The notes: generated by a model from the letters alone, not told the origin. DNA of 64,000 bases from a bacterium (GCA_020440605.1 JAGRNT010000017.1:35395-99394), one strand, 5' to 3'. Positions 25,917 to 37,367 are shown, counted from the first letter of the stretch. Made by a program: numbers and translations.

Positions 25917-26735
25917 TCACCCGCCACTCACGCTCAGCCGCTTGCGGCCACCCCACTGCATCACCTGTGCAAAGAGCAGCAGGAACAGCAGCCACAGCAG
26001 GCTTTTCAGCACGAGGATCCAGGCCTCTGTGGTTGTCACCCGCCCGAGGTAGATCTGCATCGGCTGGTAGAACATATACTGCGTGGGGAACAGCTCGAAG
26101 AACTGGCGGATTCCGTCCGGGAAGTAGGCCAGCGGAATCACCATCCCGCCGGCGATGCCCATGATCATGCGGATCGCCCAGCGGATGCCCATGTTGAAGC
26201 CGATGTAGAAGGCGATCAGGCCGATGATGTAGTCCATCGTGAAGTTCAGCAGGTAACCCTGGATCACGGCGGGGATCAGCATCGGCAGGTAGCCGGGGCT
26301 CGGGCCGTTGATGTGCGTCACGAACATGAAGACCGCCAGCAGTGGCAGGGTGGCGAATACGGCGCGGAAGGCGGTACGCCCCAGACTCTGCCCGAAGTAG
26401 ATCAGCATCAGGTTGACGGGTTTGATCAGGTCCATGGCAACCTGGCCGTCACGCACGCGCGCCCCGAGGTTGCGCCCGGTCGGTGTCATGTAGAAGGTGT
26501 TCAGGAGCCAGCTGACGGTGACGTAGGTCAACATCGCCTGCAGGTCGTAGCCCGCCAGCTTCTCCGCATTGGCATAGAGGGCCTGCATCACGTATCTGTA
26601 CATCATGATGATGATCGGGTACGAGAGGAAGACCATGAAGATCCCGGCCGGATAGGCAATGTAACTGGCAAAGCCCACGCGGGCCATGGCCAGCATGATG
26701 CTCAGGGGATTGCCATATGCGAGCCGGGCCTGCAT
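25917..26735 (-). CDS. ABC-2 type transporter permease
   Basis: This 272-residue integral membrane protein has about six hydrophobic segments and belongs to the ABC-2 family of uncharacterised export permeases (ABC2_membrane_6-like). RVRDGQVAMDLIKPVN and PLAYFPDGIRQFFELFPTQYMFY match family patterns. Its ATG overlaps the glyA stop by one base (TGATG). Members normally come as two permeases plus an ATPase in one operon. Here no ATPase or second permease follows; the next sequence is the hicAB element. The partners may be encoded elsewhere or have been separated. Confidence 0.82.
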   Translation of the reverse strand: MQARLAYGNPLSIMLAMARVGFASYIAYPAGIFMVFLSYPIIIMMYRYVMQALYANAEKLAGYDLQAMLTYVTVSWLLNTFYMTPTGRNLGARVRDGQVAMDLIKPVNLMLIYFGQSLGRTAFRAVFATLPLLAVFMFVTHINGPSPGYLPMLIPAVIQGYLLNFTMDYIIGLIAFYIGFNMGIRWAIRMIMGIAGGMVIPLAYFPDGIRQFFELFPTQYMFYQPMQIYLGRVTTTEAWILVLKSLLWLLFLLLFAQVMQWGGRKRLSVSGG

Positions 26736-28021
26736 CAGCCGGCCTGCTCCCCGCCGCCGAGCAGGGCATTGAGTTCCGGGTAGAGGGGCAGGGCGGAGGT
26801 CAGCTCCCGCACCTCATTGCCGATCTCGTTGCGCAGCCCGTCCGTCATGTCATTCTTCAGGGCCTTGATGATCAGGGCGGCAACGCGGCGGAACTCCGGT
26901 TCGCGGAAGCCGCGTGTCGTCAGCGCCGGCGTGCCCATGCGGATCCCGCTGGCAATGAAGGGCTTCTCCTTGTCGAAGGGAATCGTGTTCTTGTTGAGCG
27001 TGATCCCGACGCTGTCCAGTCGCTCCTCCGCATCCTTGCCGGTCAGCCCGAAGCTGCCCTTCACGTCCGCGAGGATCAGGTGGTTGTCAGTTCCGCCGCT
27101 CACCAGCCGCAGGCCCTGGCCGCTCAGTTCGTCAGCCAGCTCCTGGGCATTTTTGACGATCTGGCGTGCATAGGCCTTGAACTCATCCTTCAGCGCCTGG
27201 CCGAAGCAGACAGCCTTGGCGGCGATAACGTGCATGTGCGGGCCACCCTGGTGGCCGGGGAAGACCGCCATGTCGATGGCCTTGGCATGCTCCTCGCGGC
27301 AGAGGATCAGCCCGCTGCGCGGCCCGCGCAGGGTCTTGTGCACCGTGCTCGTGACAACGTCGGCATAGGGCACGGGGCTCGGATGCACACCGCCGGCCAC
27401 GAGCCCGGCGATATGCGCCATGTCCACGAACAGCAGCGCGCCGACTTCGTCGGCAATTTCGCGCATGGCCTTGAAGTCGATGAAGCGCGGGTAGGCGCTG
27501 GCCCCGACCATGATCACCTTGGGTTTGTTTTCCTGGGCAATGCGCCGGGCATTGTCATAGTTCAGGCGCTCGGTCTCGGGATCCACGCCATAGGCCACGA
27601 TTTTGTACAGCTTGCCGCTGGAGTTGAGCGGATGGCCATGGGTCAGGTGCCCGCCATGGCTGAGCTCCATCCCCATCAGGGTGTCGCCGGGATTCATGAA
27701 GGCCGCATAGGCCGCGCTGTTGGCCTGGGCTCCGCTGTGCGGCTGGACGTTGGCATGCTCGGCACCGAACAGTTTCTTCGCACGCACGCGGGCGAACTTC
27801 TCAACCTCGTCCACGAATTCGCAGCCGCCGTAGTAGCGCTTCTTCGGATAGCCCTCGGCATACTTGTTCTGCATCGGCTGCCCGAGGGCCTCGAGCACGG
27901 CCTGGTCGACGAAGTTCTCGCTGGCAATCAGCTCCAGCTTCTCATGCTGGCGCCAGGTTTCGTCGGCAATCGCCTTGAACACATTCGGGTCTGATTCACG
28001 CAGTGCGGAAAACCATTCCAT
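26735..28021 (-). CDS. glyA: Serine hydroxymethyltransferase
   Basis: GlyA is a PLP enzyme that converts serine and tetrahydrofolate to glycine and methylene-THF. It shows [49 protein letters not shown] and the PLP-lysine motif [19 protein letters not shown] in the form [15 protein letters not shown]. The start ATG 28021 has GGAGAG 8 bases upstream and gives 428 residues; ATG 28027 is nearly as good. The frame further upstream to 28102 is not homologous. A TACAAT at about 28059-28064 is a likely -10. The downstream permease is coupled. Confidence 0.96.
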   Translation of the reverse strand: MEWFSALRESDPNVFKAIADETWRQHEKLELIASENFVDQAVLEALGQPMQNKYAEGYPKKRYYGGCEFVDEVEKFARVRAKKLFGAEHANVQPHSGAQANSAAYAAFMNPGDTLMGMELSHGGHLTHGHPLNSSGKLYKIVAYGVDPETERLNYDNARRIAQENKPKVIMVGASAYPRFIDFKAMREIADEVGALLFVDMAHIAGLVAGGVHPSPVPYADVVTSTVHKTLRGPRSGLILCREEHAKAIDMAVFPGHQGGPHMHVIAAKAVCFGQALKDEFKAYARQIVKNAQELADELSGQGLRLVSGGTDNHLILADVKGSFGLTGKDAEERLDSVGITLNKNTIPFDKEKPFIASGIRMGTPALTTRGFREPEFRRVAALIIKALKNDMTDGLRNEIGNEVRELTSALPLYPELNALLGGGEQAG

Positions 28022-28105
28022 GGTCATCTCTCTCCAGAGCGGGCTGCTCAGCCATATATTGTAGGGGAGGCAGGGGCCTGATGCCGGTCCTCCAGCGATC
28101 AATGA

Positions 28106-28642
28106 CTATTGCTGTGCTGTCTCACTGGCAATCAGGTTCTGCATGTATTCGTAGACGTTCACGCAGCAGGCGCGGCGCTTGCCCTCACTGAGCTGATCCA
28201 CGGTCCGCTCAATACGCCGGGCCCGGGTTGCTGTCTGGCGCGCGCCCTCAATCCAGCGGATCCAGTCCAGCCTGTTGTGGATGTTCAATTCCCGCCATAC
28301 CGCTTCTGCCTGTGGTGCAGCCTGGAATGCCGCATGCAGCTCGGTTGGGAGCCGCGGTTCCGGCTCCGGTCCCAGCAGGGTTATGCTGGCCTCGGTATCG
28401 GGAGTGAGCTCTGTCGCTCTGAGCATTGCCTCCGTAACCTGGATACCGAGTGCCGAACCCTCCAGCGCGATGAGCTGGGCCCGGAAGGGATGACCGGCGG
28501 CCAGGCCTTCCACGCGCTCCCAACCCGCTGAACTGTAAATGGAGGCTACCTCATCCGGCACCGGCAGGTAGCGGCCGGCACCCTTGCGTGCTGCTTCATC
28601 CGTCATCAGGCTGCTTGTGAAATGGATCACGGCGGGGGGCAT
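28106..28642 (-). CDS. YdeI/OmdA-like domain protein (DUF1905 type)
   Basis: This 178-residue cytoplasmic protein has an N-terminal DUF1905-like beta region. A C-terminal OmdA/YdeI helical module follows, marked by IHNRLDWIRWIEGARQ and TRARRIERTVDQLSEGKRR, the bacteriocin-protection/OmpD-associated domain. The function is unknown. The start ATG 28642 follows TATAGT by 6 bases; the open frame extends to 28723 without family similarity. It ends 84 bases upstream of glyA in the same direction but with separate signals. Confidence 0.78.
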   Translation of the reverse strand: MPPAVIHFTSSLMTDEAARKGAGRYLPVPDEVASIYSSAGWERVEGLAAGHPFRAQLIALEGSALGIQVTEAMLRATELTPDTEASITLLGPEPEPRLPTELHAAFQAAPQAEAVWRELNIHNRLDWIRWIEGARQTATRARRIERTVDQLSEGKRRACCVNVYEYMQNLIASETAQQ

Positions 28643-28648
28643 GCAAGC

Positions 28649-28654
28649 ACTATA
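28649..28654 (-). promoter_or_regulatory. -10 box for the YdeI/OmdA-like gene
   Basis: TATAGT on the minus strand ends 6 bases before the ATG at 28642, consistent with a leaderless transcript. Confidence 0.45.
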
Positions 28655-28718
28655 CATGTTGAATGGGCGGGACCGGCGTGTGGCCGCCGCTCGGGCTTGC
28701 CACTCCGGGCTTTTGCTC

Positions 28719-28746
28719 TTCACAAAACGGGAAATTGTGTTATCAT
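28719..28746 (+). promoter_or_regulatory. Sigma-70 promoter of tRNA-Glu
   Basis: TTCACA and TATCAT are separated by 16 bases, with a TG extension before the -10 (TGTTATCAT). The -10 ends 12 bases before the mature tRNA 5' end. Confidence 0.6.
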
Positions 28747-28758
28747 CATCGTCCGCGC

Positions 28759-28834
28759 GGCCCTATCGTCTAGTGGCCTAGGACGCCGCCCTCTCAAGGC
28801 GGAAACACGGGTTCGAGTCCCGTTAGGGCTGCCA
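28759..28834 (+). tRNA. tRNA-Glu (anticodon CUC)
   Basis: A full cloverleaf of 76 bases including an encoded CCA. The acceptor GGCCCTA pairs with TAGGGCT (one G-T). The anticodon arm is CCGCC-CTCTCAA-GGCGG with anticodon CTC, and the T arm is ACGGG-TTCGAGT-CCCGT. It lies between the YdeI-like gene and the secreted-protein gene. Confidence 0.96.
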
Positions 28835-28890
28835 ATCCCGGCAGAGATCACCAAGCCTGACCGCGCGCTTCCCAAACACTGAACCGAAGA

Positions 28891-29922
28891 TCAGATTCCC
28901 TGCTGCGCCCTGTAGATGCGCAGGACCTCCTCATAATCCTGCATGTTGAAAACAGGGTAGGGGTCGAGGGGCAGCTGCGTGAGATCAGCATCAGCAGGTG
29001 TGAGGATCTTCCCCTGCCAGTAATCAACCACGGCCAGGAATCCATTACTGTCCGGGTCGCGGTAGGCAGTGTAGCGACCAGTGCTGGAAAGATTGTTGCC
29101 GACACCGGTCAATCCGCCGCTCACATCATAGTGCTTGGTGGAGACGTAGTAGGGGCTGTCACGGCCGACATGCTCCTGGTACAGCAGAATTCTCTCCCAG
29201 CTCATGTAGTCACCGGACTCCTGCTGAAGCAGCTGGCCCGCCTGGTCATAGCGCGACAGAACTGACTTACGCTGACTGAAGTCTCCCTTCACTTCCGGAG
29301 TGGCGATCACGAGCCCGCCATCGGGCAGGAAGAAGTACTTGTCGCCTTCCATACCCCTGTCGATCATCCAGTCCGCGATGCTCGGGTAAGCCGGAGCCAG
29401 CCAGCCTCTGACGGCTGTGTCATACTCCGCCAGGGCGAGCTCATCCGCGACTCCAAGCGACCAGAAGTACGGACGCGTGTCCGGTTCCGTAGCTTGCTGC
29501 GATCCATAGAAGGCTTCGCCGAGTGTCCGGGGTGCAAAGCCCGGGTCGTCATTCAGGAAACTCAGCACCGGGACCAGATAGCCTTTCGTCCCTGACGGGT
29601 CCAGTTCGACCACCGACCTGCGGGTTATCCACTCCACATCCAGGCCACGTGCCCTGGCATCATCATTGACTTCTGATGTCGTGCGTTGGGTCTGGACGCA
29701 ATTCTGGTCCGTCATGTGGTGCGCGAAATTGTTGAACGCCCAGTAGTCCATCTGTGTGTAGCTGTCCCGGTAGGGATTGGAGGGGTCGTCGAGGGGGACC
29801 ACTTCAATCGTGGGATTCAGATCGCCTGGCACGATGGCACCGGCATAGGGATCACGCGCCTGGGCAACGCTCGTTGCCAGCGCCAGAAATGCGAGGATGG
29901 TAAGGATGCTATGTTTCATCAT
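28891..29922 (-). CDS. Secreted protein of unknown function
   Basis: I do not recognise this 343-residue protein. It has a clear signal peptide (about 1-22, ending AQA-RD), then a soluble domain rich in aromatic and acidic residues with a single cysteine after the signal. Motifs such as YFFLPDGGLVIATPEVKG suggest beta structure. AGGAG lies just before two adjacent ATGs (29922 and 29919). It is likely periplasmic or extracellular. The upstream 29923-30195 region holds its promoter and that of the divergent lipoprotein; I see no strong motifs there. Confidence 0.75.
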   Translation of the reverse strand: MMKHSILTILAFLALATSVAQARDPYAGAIVPGDLNPTIEVVPLDDPSNPYRDSYTQMDYWAFNNFAHHMTDQNCVQTQRTTSEVNDDARARGLDVEWITRRSVVELDPSGTKGYLVPVLSFLNDDPGFAPRTLGEAFYGSQQATEPDTRPYFWSLGVADELALAEYDTAVRGWLAPAYPSIADWMIDRGMEGDKYFFLPDGGLVIATPEVKGDFSQRKSVLSRYDQAGQLLQQESGDYMSWERILLYQEHVGRDSPYYVSTKHYDVSGGLTGVGNNLSSTGRYTAYRDPDSNGFLAVVDYWQGKILTPADADLTQLPLDPYPVFNMQDYEEVLRIYRAQQGI

Positions 29923-30195
29923 TAACTCCTGTTCTGAGGTTCCTGTTCCACCACCAGTTGATAGCGCTTTACAAAAGTGGACCCTTACCAGTAAGCATAA
30001 CTATTTGCCGGAATGAAGGCAATCTGCAATGGCAGTTAAAGACATACTTGAACCACCTTCCCAGCGACATCAATTCCAGGCAGTGTAACTCTTCACGTTG
30101 GGACGCGCTGTTTTGCCAGTCCGGAGAAATTGCAGTAGACTTGTGCGCCCGGATCCCAGGGGGACCGGAGTTCGCTGTCCTTTCTGGAGACTGCC

Positions 30196-33100
30196 ATGCA
30201 GTCAATAACTGATCATGCTGCTGTCAGGCAGGTCATTCTGAGCCTGCTGTCCGGCCTTCTTGTTGCCTGTTTCCTGAACTCGTGTGCTGGATCAGCCGGT
30301 TCGGATATCACGCCTGCTCCGAGCGTGCAGGCAGTGAACCCCACAACTCATCCAGGCGGCTGGCCGGTATCCGTACCTCAGGATGGCCTGCAGCCATGGG
30401 AGAGGCTGGATGAAGCTGGCAACTTGATCCCTTCAGAAAGACGCGCGAGCGGGGTCAACCAGAACAGTGAGTTCACATCCGGCGTGGAGCGATTCAATTC
30501 AAGCGGTGATGTGTCGGACAACGGGGAAGCCAGCCGGATCACCAGTTCAGCCGGTACGGTGAGCCAGGCGATGTACCGCATTCCGCTCGGTGGAGGACAG
30601 CCAGGTGTCGTCAGCGTTGATGCCAACCTGCTCTCCGGCGCAGGCTACTATGTCGGCATCGCTGATTACGGTGCGGGTCGTTGGCAGTGGCATGGACCCT
30701 TCTCGGACAACCATCTCAGGTTTGCCACTGCGCAGCAGGGACCCTACACCTCAGAACTTGGCAATATGTTCATCAGCGTGCTGGTCTATGGCGGCGGCAG
30801 TGCAGACGTCGTGGGCGTCGGCAGCAGCCTGGTGAACCCGGCGGACGCTGCAGCACCAACAGCGCCATCCGGCGTGATTGCCACGGCACTTGATTCCGGA
30901 CTGCTGCTCAGCTGGGACGCGGTCGCCGCGCCGGATCTTGCCGGCTACAGGATCTACAGCAGCGGACAGAACTTCATCAACGGCAATTCCGCTGGCGTTG
31001 TCCATTCCAGGGTGCTCGAAGGATTGACGACGCACGAACTGCCTCTGAAACCCGGTACGGCAATCCATGTGAGGATCAGCGCCGTTGATGTATCCGGAAA
31101 TGAATCTGCGCTGAGCGAGATAGTTTCGGCAACAGCCCTTGCCGGTACAGCGCCTGAGCTGAAGCTGGATCTTGAGAAGCCGAGTGCATTCCTGAATGAG
31201 CCTGTGTCGCTTCTGGCAAGTGGCGCTGTCAGCTACGACTTTGACCTCGACGGCGATGCTGTCTTCGAGATAAGTGGAGATACTTCCGGTGCTGCTGTGG
31301 TTGATACATCGCAGCTGGGAATCATCCGCCCACGCGTGCGCGGCTGGGGGGCTGACGGTTCGGCCGTTGCGCTCGGTGGCGTCAGCCTCGTGATCTCAGG
31401 CAACAGCCGTCCGGTGGCGGTTGCCAAGGCCAGCCCGGCATCCGGTACGGCCCCGCTGGACGTGGAATTCGATGGCAGCGAGTCCACAGATTTCGACGGC
31501 AGTATAGTCGGCGGCGGCTGGGACTTCGATGGCGACGGCATATACGATGTCTGGGATGACGCTGCTGTCACGCATGTCAGTGCAGCCGGCAATGTATATT
31601 CCGCAGCGGCAAGCTACAATGCCAAGCTGCGCGTTGTTGACGACAATGGCGCCTGGGACGTGGATACGCTTGCAATAAGCGTCGCTGCTGCTGAACTGCC
31701 CAATCAGGCACCCACAGCGGATCTGCAGGCGGATGTGACCAGTGGCGAGGCTCCTCTGACGGTCAGCTTTGATGCTTCCGGCAGTGCTGATTCCGACGGC
31801 ACGATCGTTGAGTATGCCTGGGACTGGGACGGCGACGGCATCTATGACGGGTTTACCGACGACCCTGGCGCTTCGCATACCTTCACCACAGCGGGCAGTC
31901 CGAGCGTGAAGCTGCGCGTTGAGGACGACCGCGGCGCGCGCAGTACTGACACGCTGACGATCACCGTGAATGTAGCGGGCAACAGCCTGCCGCTTGCCGT
32001 GCTGAGCGTGGACCAGGACCGGCCACTGACCGGCCAGACCGTGACGCTGGATGCATCGTCGTCCTCAGACCCGGATGGCAGCATCGTCAATTATGAATGG
32101 GATTTCAACGGAGATGGTGTCTGGGATGCCAGTGGCAGCACTCCGACGGTGCTACATGCCTATTCAAGCCAGGCCGGATATGCGGCCGTGGTGCGCGTGA
32201 CTGACGATCTGGGTGCGCAGGCGCTCGCCACAATCCAGCTGGCTGCCACGAACACAGCCTGGAGCAGCTTCGGTTCCGACAACCTTAATTCCCATCGTAG
32301 CCCCTATGCCGGCCCGGGGACCAACCACCTGAGCTGGAACTATGCCAGTGGCGATGCAATCGAATTTGGTTCCCCGGCTATAGGCGCGGACGGGGTCATA
32401 TATTTCGGTAGTGACGATGACAAGCTCTATGCAATCAATGCGGATGGCAGCTTCAGGTGGTCATACCTTTGTGCCGGGGACGTGATTGCTGCTCCTGCTA
32501 TCGGAGCGGACGGGACCGTGTACTTCCCGAGTCAAGGTTCAAGGCTTTATGCACTGAATCCGGACGGGACACTCAGATGGAAGATAACAGTAAACTGTGG
32601 ATCAGTTGTCATCGGTGCTGACGGCACCCTGTATCTCGGCTCAGTGGACAAGAATCTGCGTGCCTACAATCCCGATGGCACTGCCAAGTGGTCATATCTT
32701 ACGGGTGGCCTGATTCTGAACACACCGGCAATCGGCACGGATGGAACGATCTACATTGGAACCACCGATCACAAGCTCTATGCCGTCATGCCGGACGGAA
32801 CCCTGAACTGGGACTTCACTGCCGGGAATGAAATCACTTCCTCGCCGGGGATTGGCCCGGATGGAACCATTTACTTCGGGGCTCTGGATAACAAGCTGTA
32901 TGCGGTTAATCCGGATGGGACAGCTAAGTGGACTTATACGAGCGGCGGTGCAGTTTACTCATCACCCGCAATCGGTGCTGACGGGAAAGTCTATTTTGGC
33001 AGCTTTGACAGCAAGATTTACTCTCTCCTGCCGGACGGGTCATTCAACTGGCAATACATCGTTGGTGCCGATGTCCAGTCCTCCCCGGCGATAGATACAA

Positions 33101-33276
33101 ACGGGAATGTCTATGTAGGCAGCTCAGACCATAAGTTGTATGCGCTCAATCCCGCTGGTTCACTGTTATGGTCCTATACAACGGGAGCTGTAATCGGGTC
33201 GTCCCCGGCAATAGGGGCGAACCAGACGGTTTACTTCGGTAGTCAGGACGGATCCCTGTATGCCGTCGGGCCCTGA
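30196..33276 (+). CDS. Large lipoprotein with FN3, PKD-like domains and PQQ-type beta-propeller
   Basis: This 1026-residue surface protein starts with a lipoprotein signal (Cys25 or Cys30). Residues about 95-210 hold an unnamed domain with YRIPLG, YYVGIADYG and WHGPF that recurs in the lipoprotein at 45024. An FN3-like domain (about 215-310) follows, then about four PKD-like units with DSDGTIVEYAWDWDGDG-type motifs. A C-terminal propeller has about nine repeats of the kind SSPAIGADGTIYFGS-DNKLYAVNPDGT. It is probably an adhesive or carbohydrate-contacting surface protein. GGAG lies 7 bases before the ATG. It stands alone between a divergent and a convergent gene. Confidence 0.85.
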   Translation: MQSITDHAAVRQVILSLLSGLLVACFLNSCAGSAGSDITPAPSVQAVNPTTHPGGWPVSVPQDGLQPWERLDEAGNLIPSERRASGVNQNSEFTSGVERFNSSGDVSDNGEASRITSSAGTVSQAMYRIPLGGGQPGVVSVDANLLSGAGYYVGIADYGAGRWQWHGPFSDNHLRFATAQQGPYTSELGNMFISVLVYGGGSADVVGVGSSLVNPADAAAPTAPSGVIATALDSGLLLSWDAVAAPDLAGYRIYSSGQNFINGNSAGVVHSRVLEGLTTHELPLKPGTAIHVRISAVDVSGNESALSEIVSATALAGTAPELKLDLEKPSAFLNEPVSLLASGAVSYDFDLDGDAVFEISGDTSGAAVVDTSQLGIIRPRVRGWGADGSAVALGGVSLVISGNSRPVAVAKASPASGTAPLDVEFDGSESTDFDGSIVGGGWDFDGDGIYDVWDDAAVTHVSAAGNVYSAAASYNAKLRVVDDNGAWDVDTLAISVAAAELPNQAPTADLQADVTSGEAPLTVSFDASGSADSDGTIVEYAWDWDGDGIYDGFTDDPGASHTFTTAGSPSVKLRVEDDRGARSTDTLTITVNVAGNSLPLAVLSVDQDRPLTGQTVTLDASSSSDPDGSIVNYEWDFNGDGVWDASGSTPTVLHAYSSQAGYAAVVRVTDDLGAQALATIQLAATNTAWSSFGSDNLNSHRSPYAGPGTNHLSWNYASGDAIEFGSPAIGADGVIYFGSDDDKLYAINADGSFRWSYLCAGDVIAAPAIGADGTVYFPSQGSRLYALNPDGTLRWKITVNCGSVVIGADGTLYLGSVDKNLRAYNPDGTAKWSYLTGGLILNTPAIGTDGTIYIGTTDHKLYAVMPDGTLNWDFTAGNEITSSPGIGPDGTIYFGALDNKLYAVNPDGTAKWTYTSGGAVYSSPAIGADGKVYFGSFDSKIYSLLPDGSFNWQYIVGADVQSSPAIDTNGNVYVGSSDHKLYALNPAGSLLWSYTTGAVIGSSPAIGANQTVYFGSQDGSLYAVGP

Positions 33277-33342
33277 TCCTGGCGGGAAAGTTGACCTGAG
33301 GATTATAGGAATGATGCTTTCCGTTTCCGGCTAAGCAGTATT

Positions 33343-33359
33343 GCCGCGAATTGATCGCG
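33343..33359. other. Inverted repeat between convergent genes
   Basis: CCGCGA-ATTGA-TCGCGG forms a 6 bp hairpin between the ends of the PKD/PQQ lipoprotein gene and the DUF2200 gene. There is no T-run, so a terminator role is unproven. Confidence 0.3.
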
Positions 33360-33364
33360 GGCTG

Positions 33365-33715
33365 CTACTGCCGCAGAATTTTTTCCATGGCCTTGCCCTT
33401 GGCCAGTTCGTCCACGAGCTTGTCCATGTAGCGGATCAGCTGATAGGTCCCGTCCTCGATCTCCTCGACCCGCACTCCGCAGATCACGCCGGTGATCTGT
33501 GCGCGTGCCGGATTCAGTTTGGGAGCCTTGGCAAAGAATGCTTCAAGGTTCGTGCTGTCCGCCTTCAGCTTGTCCAGCTGCTTCTGGCTGTAGCCGGTCA
33601 GCCAGCGCAGCACTTCGTCCAGTTCCGCTTGGCTGCGGCCCTTCTTTTCCACCTTGGTCACATAGTGCGGGTAGACCCCGGAAAACTTCATTGCGTATAC
33701 ACGTTCAAGGTTCAT
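33365..33715 (-). CDS. DUF2200 family protein
   Basis: This small 116-residue cytoplasmic protein matches the DUF2200 family throughout: [23 protein letters not shown], a [10 protein letters not shown] helix, [25 protein letters not shown] and the end [17 protein letters not shown]. The function is unknown. The start ATG 33715 gives the normal family length; the frame runs open to 33799 without similarity. It is divergent from the Fur-type regulator. Confidence 0.88.
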   Translation of the reverse strand: MNLERVYAMKFSGVYPHYVTKVEKKGRSQAELDEVLRWLTGYSQKQLDKLKADSTNLEAFFAKAPKLNPARAQITGVICGVRVEEIEDGTYQLIRYMDKLVDELAKGKAMEKILRQ

Positions 33716-33792
33716 GCTGCTGCCTGCCTGTGGGATGAAGCGCACTCTGCGCTGCACGATTATATGCCCGACCCGCAGGCCCCGAAACGGGC

Positions 33793-33821
33793 TTGACAAT
33801 AAATCCTAAATAGGATAGATT
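33793..33821 (+). promoter_or_regulatory. Sigma-70 promoter of the perR-like/katG operon
   Basis: A perfect TTGACA (33793-33798), a 17-base spacer and TAGATT (33816-33821). It is the best -35/-10 pair in the window and is overlapped by the operator. Confidence 0.8.
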
Positions 33822-33850
33822 CCTATCAGCGTGGTATACGCAACTAGGAA
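33804..33850 (+). promoter_or_regulatory. Operator of TCCTA/TAGGA repeats
   Basis: TCCTAAATAGGA (33804-33815) is a perfect palindrome in the spacer. ATAGGA-TAGAT-TCCTAT (33810-33826) is a second perfect inverted repeat that contains the -10 box. A further TAGGAA lies at 33845-33850. The overlap suggests repression by the downstream Fur-family regulator. The sequence is unlike the classical Fur or PerR box. Confidence 0.6.
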
Positions 33851-33852
33851 CC

Positions 33853-34314
33853 ATGTTAAAAGTAGATGGTCATGAACTGGAGCGCAGGCTGGAGCTGTTC
33901 AGGGAAGCAGCCAGGGCGGCGGGCATCAAGCTGACCCATCAGCGCCTTGAGATCTTCCGCGAAGTGGCAGGCAGCCTGGAGCATCCGAGTGCGGAGAGTG
34001 TGCACCGCGCACTCAGTGCCAGCATGCCGACGCTTTCACATGACACCGTCTACCGCACGCTGTGGATGCTGACCGATCTCGGTCTCGTATCAACACTCGG
34101 ACCGAAACGCGAAAGCGTCCGCTTCGATGCCAACCCCGAACCGCACCACCACTTCGTCTGCCTGCGCTGCGGCCTGGCCCGTGACTTCGTGAGCACGGAG
34201 CTCAACGAGCTGCGCATTCCGGATTCCGTCTCGGACTTCGGCAGCATCCAGGCCACACAGGTGGAGGTGCATGGCATCTGCAATGACTGCCAGGCGCAGC
34301 AGCCGGCAGACTGA
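33853..34314 (+). CDS. Fur-family regulator, PerR-like
   Basis: This 153-residue metal-dependent repressor has a winged helix (THQRLEIFREVAG to HDTVYRTLWMLTDLGLV) and a C-terminal dimerisation domain. Structural zinc ligands are Cys103, Cys106, Cys143 and Cys146. Candidate regulatory metal ligands are His44, Asp92, His98, His100 and Asp111; the two Asp fit PerR better than Fur. katG follows 48 bases later, the classical PerR context, so it probably senses peroxide by metal-catalysed oxidation. Its own promoter overlaps an inverted-repeat operator, implying autoregulation. Confidence 0.88.
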   Translation: MLKVDGHELERRLELFREAARAAGIKLTHQRLEIFREVAGSLEHPSAESVHRALSASMPTLSHDTVYRTLWMLTDLGLVSTLGPKRESVRFDANPEPHHHFVCLRCGLARDFVSTELNELRIPDSVSDFGSIQATQVEVHGICNDCQAQQPAD

Positions 34315-36555
<2,241 letters not shown>

Positions 36556-36578
36556 TCCGCCTCACTCAGAAAACATAT

Positions 36579-36614
36579 GCGCCCGGGTCATGGATGGCCC
36601 GGGTGCTGCTTTTT
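36579..36614 (+). terminator. Intrinsic terminator of perR-like/katG
   Basis: GCGCCCGGG and CCCGGGTGC pair over 9 bp (one G-T) around a 10-base loop. The sequence TGCTTTTT follows. It begins 24 bases after the katG stop. Confidence 0.85.
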
Positions 36615-36641
36615 CTAATTCGAAGAGTTTGATTGCCGAGA

Positions 36642-37352
36642 TCACGCAGCCGGTGGAATCCGCAGTACTTCCGCTTCCTCACTGCGCATCTGGGCCACGA
36701 TGGCTTCAGCCACCGTTTCCACCGACTCCACTGACATGCCCGGTGCTCCGGCACGCGAGTCATACTGGTCGCTGCCACGCGTATTCTGGCCGAAGTCCGT
36801 GGCCGTCATGCGCGGGCAGAACAGGCAGACGCGGATGTTGTCAGACTCCAGCTCCTGACGGGCCGTGCGAGAGATGTTGTTCAGGGCATGCTTGGTGCAG
36901 GCATAACCCGCCAGCTTCGGCATGTTGACAACGCTCAGCATGCTGCTCACGTTGATGATCATCCCGCCGCCCTGGCTGCGCAGCTGCGGGATCACCTGCT
37001 GCATGGCATCAACCTGGCCCACGACGTTCAGCTCCAGCAGGTAGCGCAGATCATCGAGCCTGATGCTCTCCACCGGGCAGCGCATCCCCTGGCCGGCATT
37101 GTTGAGCAGGATGTCAACGCGGCCGAAATGTTCCACGGTGCGCCTGACGAGTTCAGCGACCGCTGCGCTGTCCATGATGTCAGTGGGCACTGCCAGCGAG
37201 CCCGGCAGTTCGGCAGCCAGCTCCGAGAGCTTCTCCGCATTGCGGGCCGCGAGCACCAGCCTGGCTCCCTGCGCGGACAGGATCCGCGCTGTAGCTTCCC
37301 CGATACCGGAGGATGCTCCGGTGACGATTACGACTGCATCCCTGATTTCCAT
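36642..37352 (-). CDS. Short-chain dehydrogenase/reductase
   Basis: This 236-residue classical SDR has the NAD(P) motif TGASSGIG, LLNNAG, the catalytic serine in NVSSM and the YACTK (Y-x-x-x-K) pair. AARN after the second strand suggests NADPH preference. It has the PRMTATDF segment typical of this class. The substrate is not predictable. TGG-TAGAGT lies 6 bases before the ATG, so the message is probably leaderless. Confidence 0.9.
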   Translation of the reverse strand: MEIRDAVVIVTGASSGIGEATARILSAQGARLVLAARNAEKLSELAAELPGSLAVPTDIMDSAAVAELVRRTVEHFGRVDILLNNAGQGMRCPVESIRLDDLRYLLELNVVGQVDAMQQVIPQLRSQGGGMIINVSSMLSVVNMPKLAGYACTKHALNNISRTARQELESDNIRVCLFCPRMTATDFGQNTRGSDQYDSRAGAPGMSVESVETVAEAIVAQMRSEEAEVLRIPPAA

Positions 37353-37358
37353 GGGCTT

Positions 37359-37367
37359 ACTCTACCA
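37359..37367 (-). promoter_or_regulatory. Extended -10 (TGGTAGAGT) for the SDR gene
   Basis: TGG-TAGAGT ends 6 bases before the ATG at 37352, the leaderless spacing seen at several genes here. Confidence 0.45.

Noticed and set aside
29618..29632. A DnaA-box-like TTATCCACT
   Set aside because: It has one mismatch, stands alone and lies inside a coding sequence.
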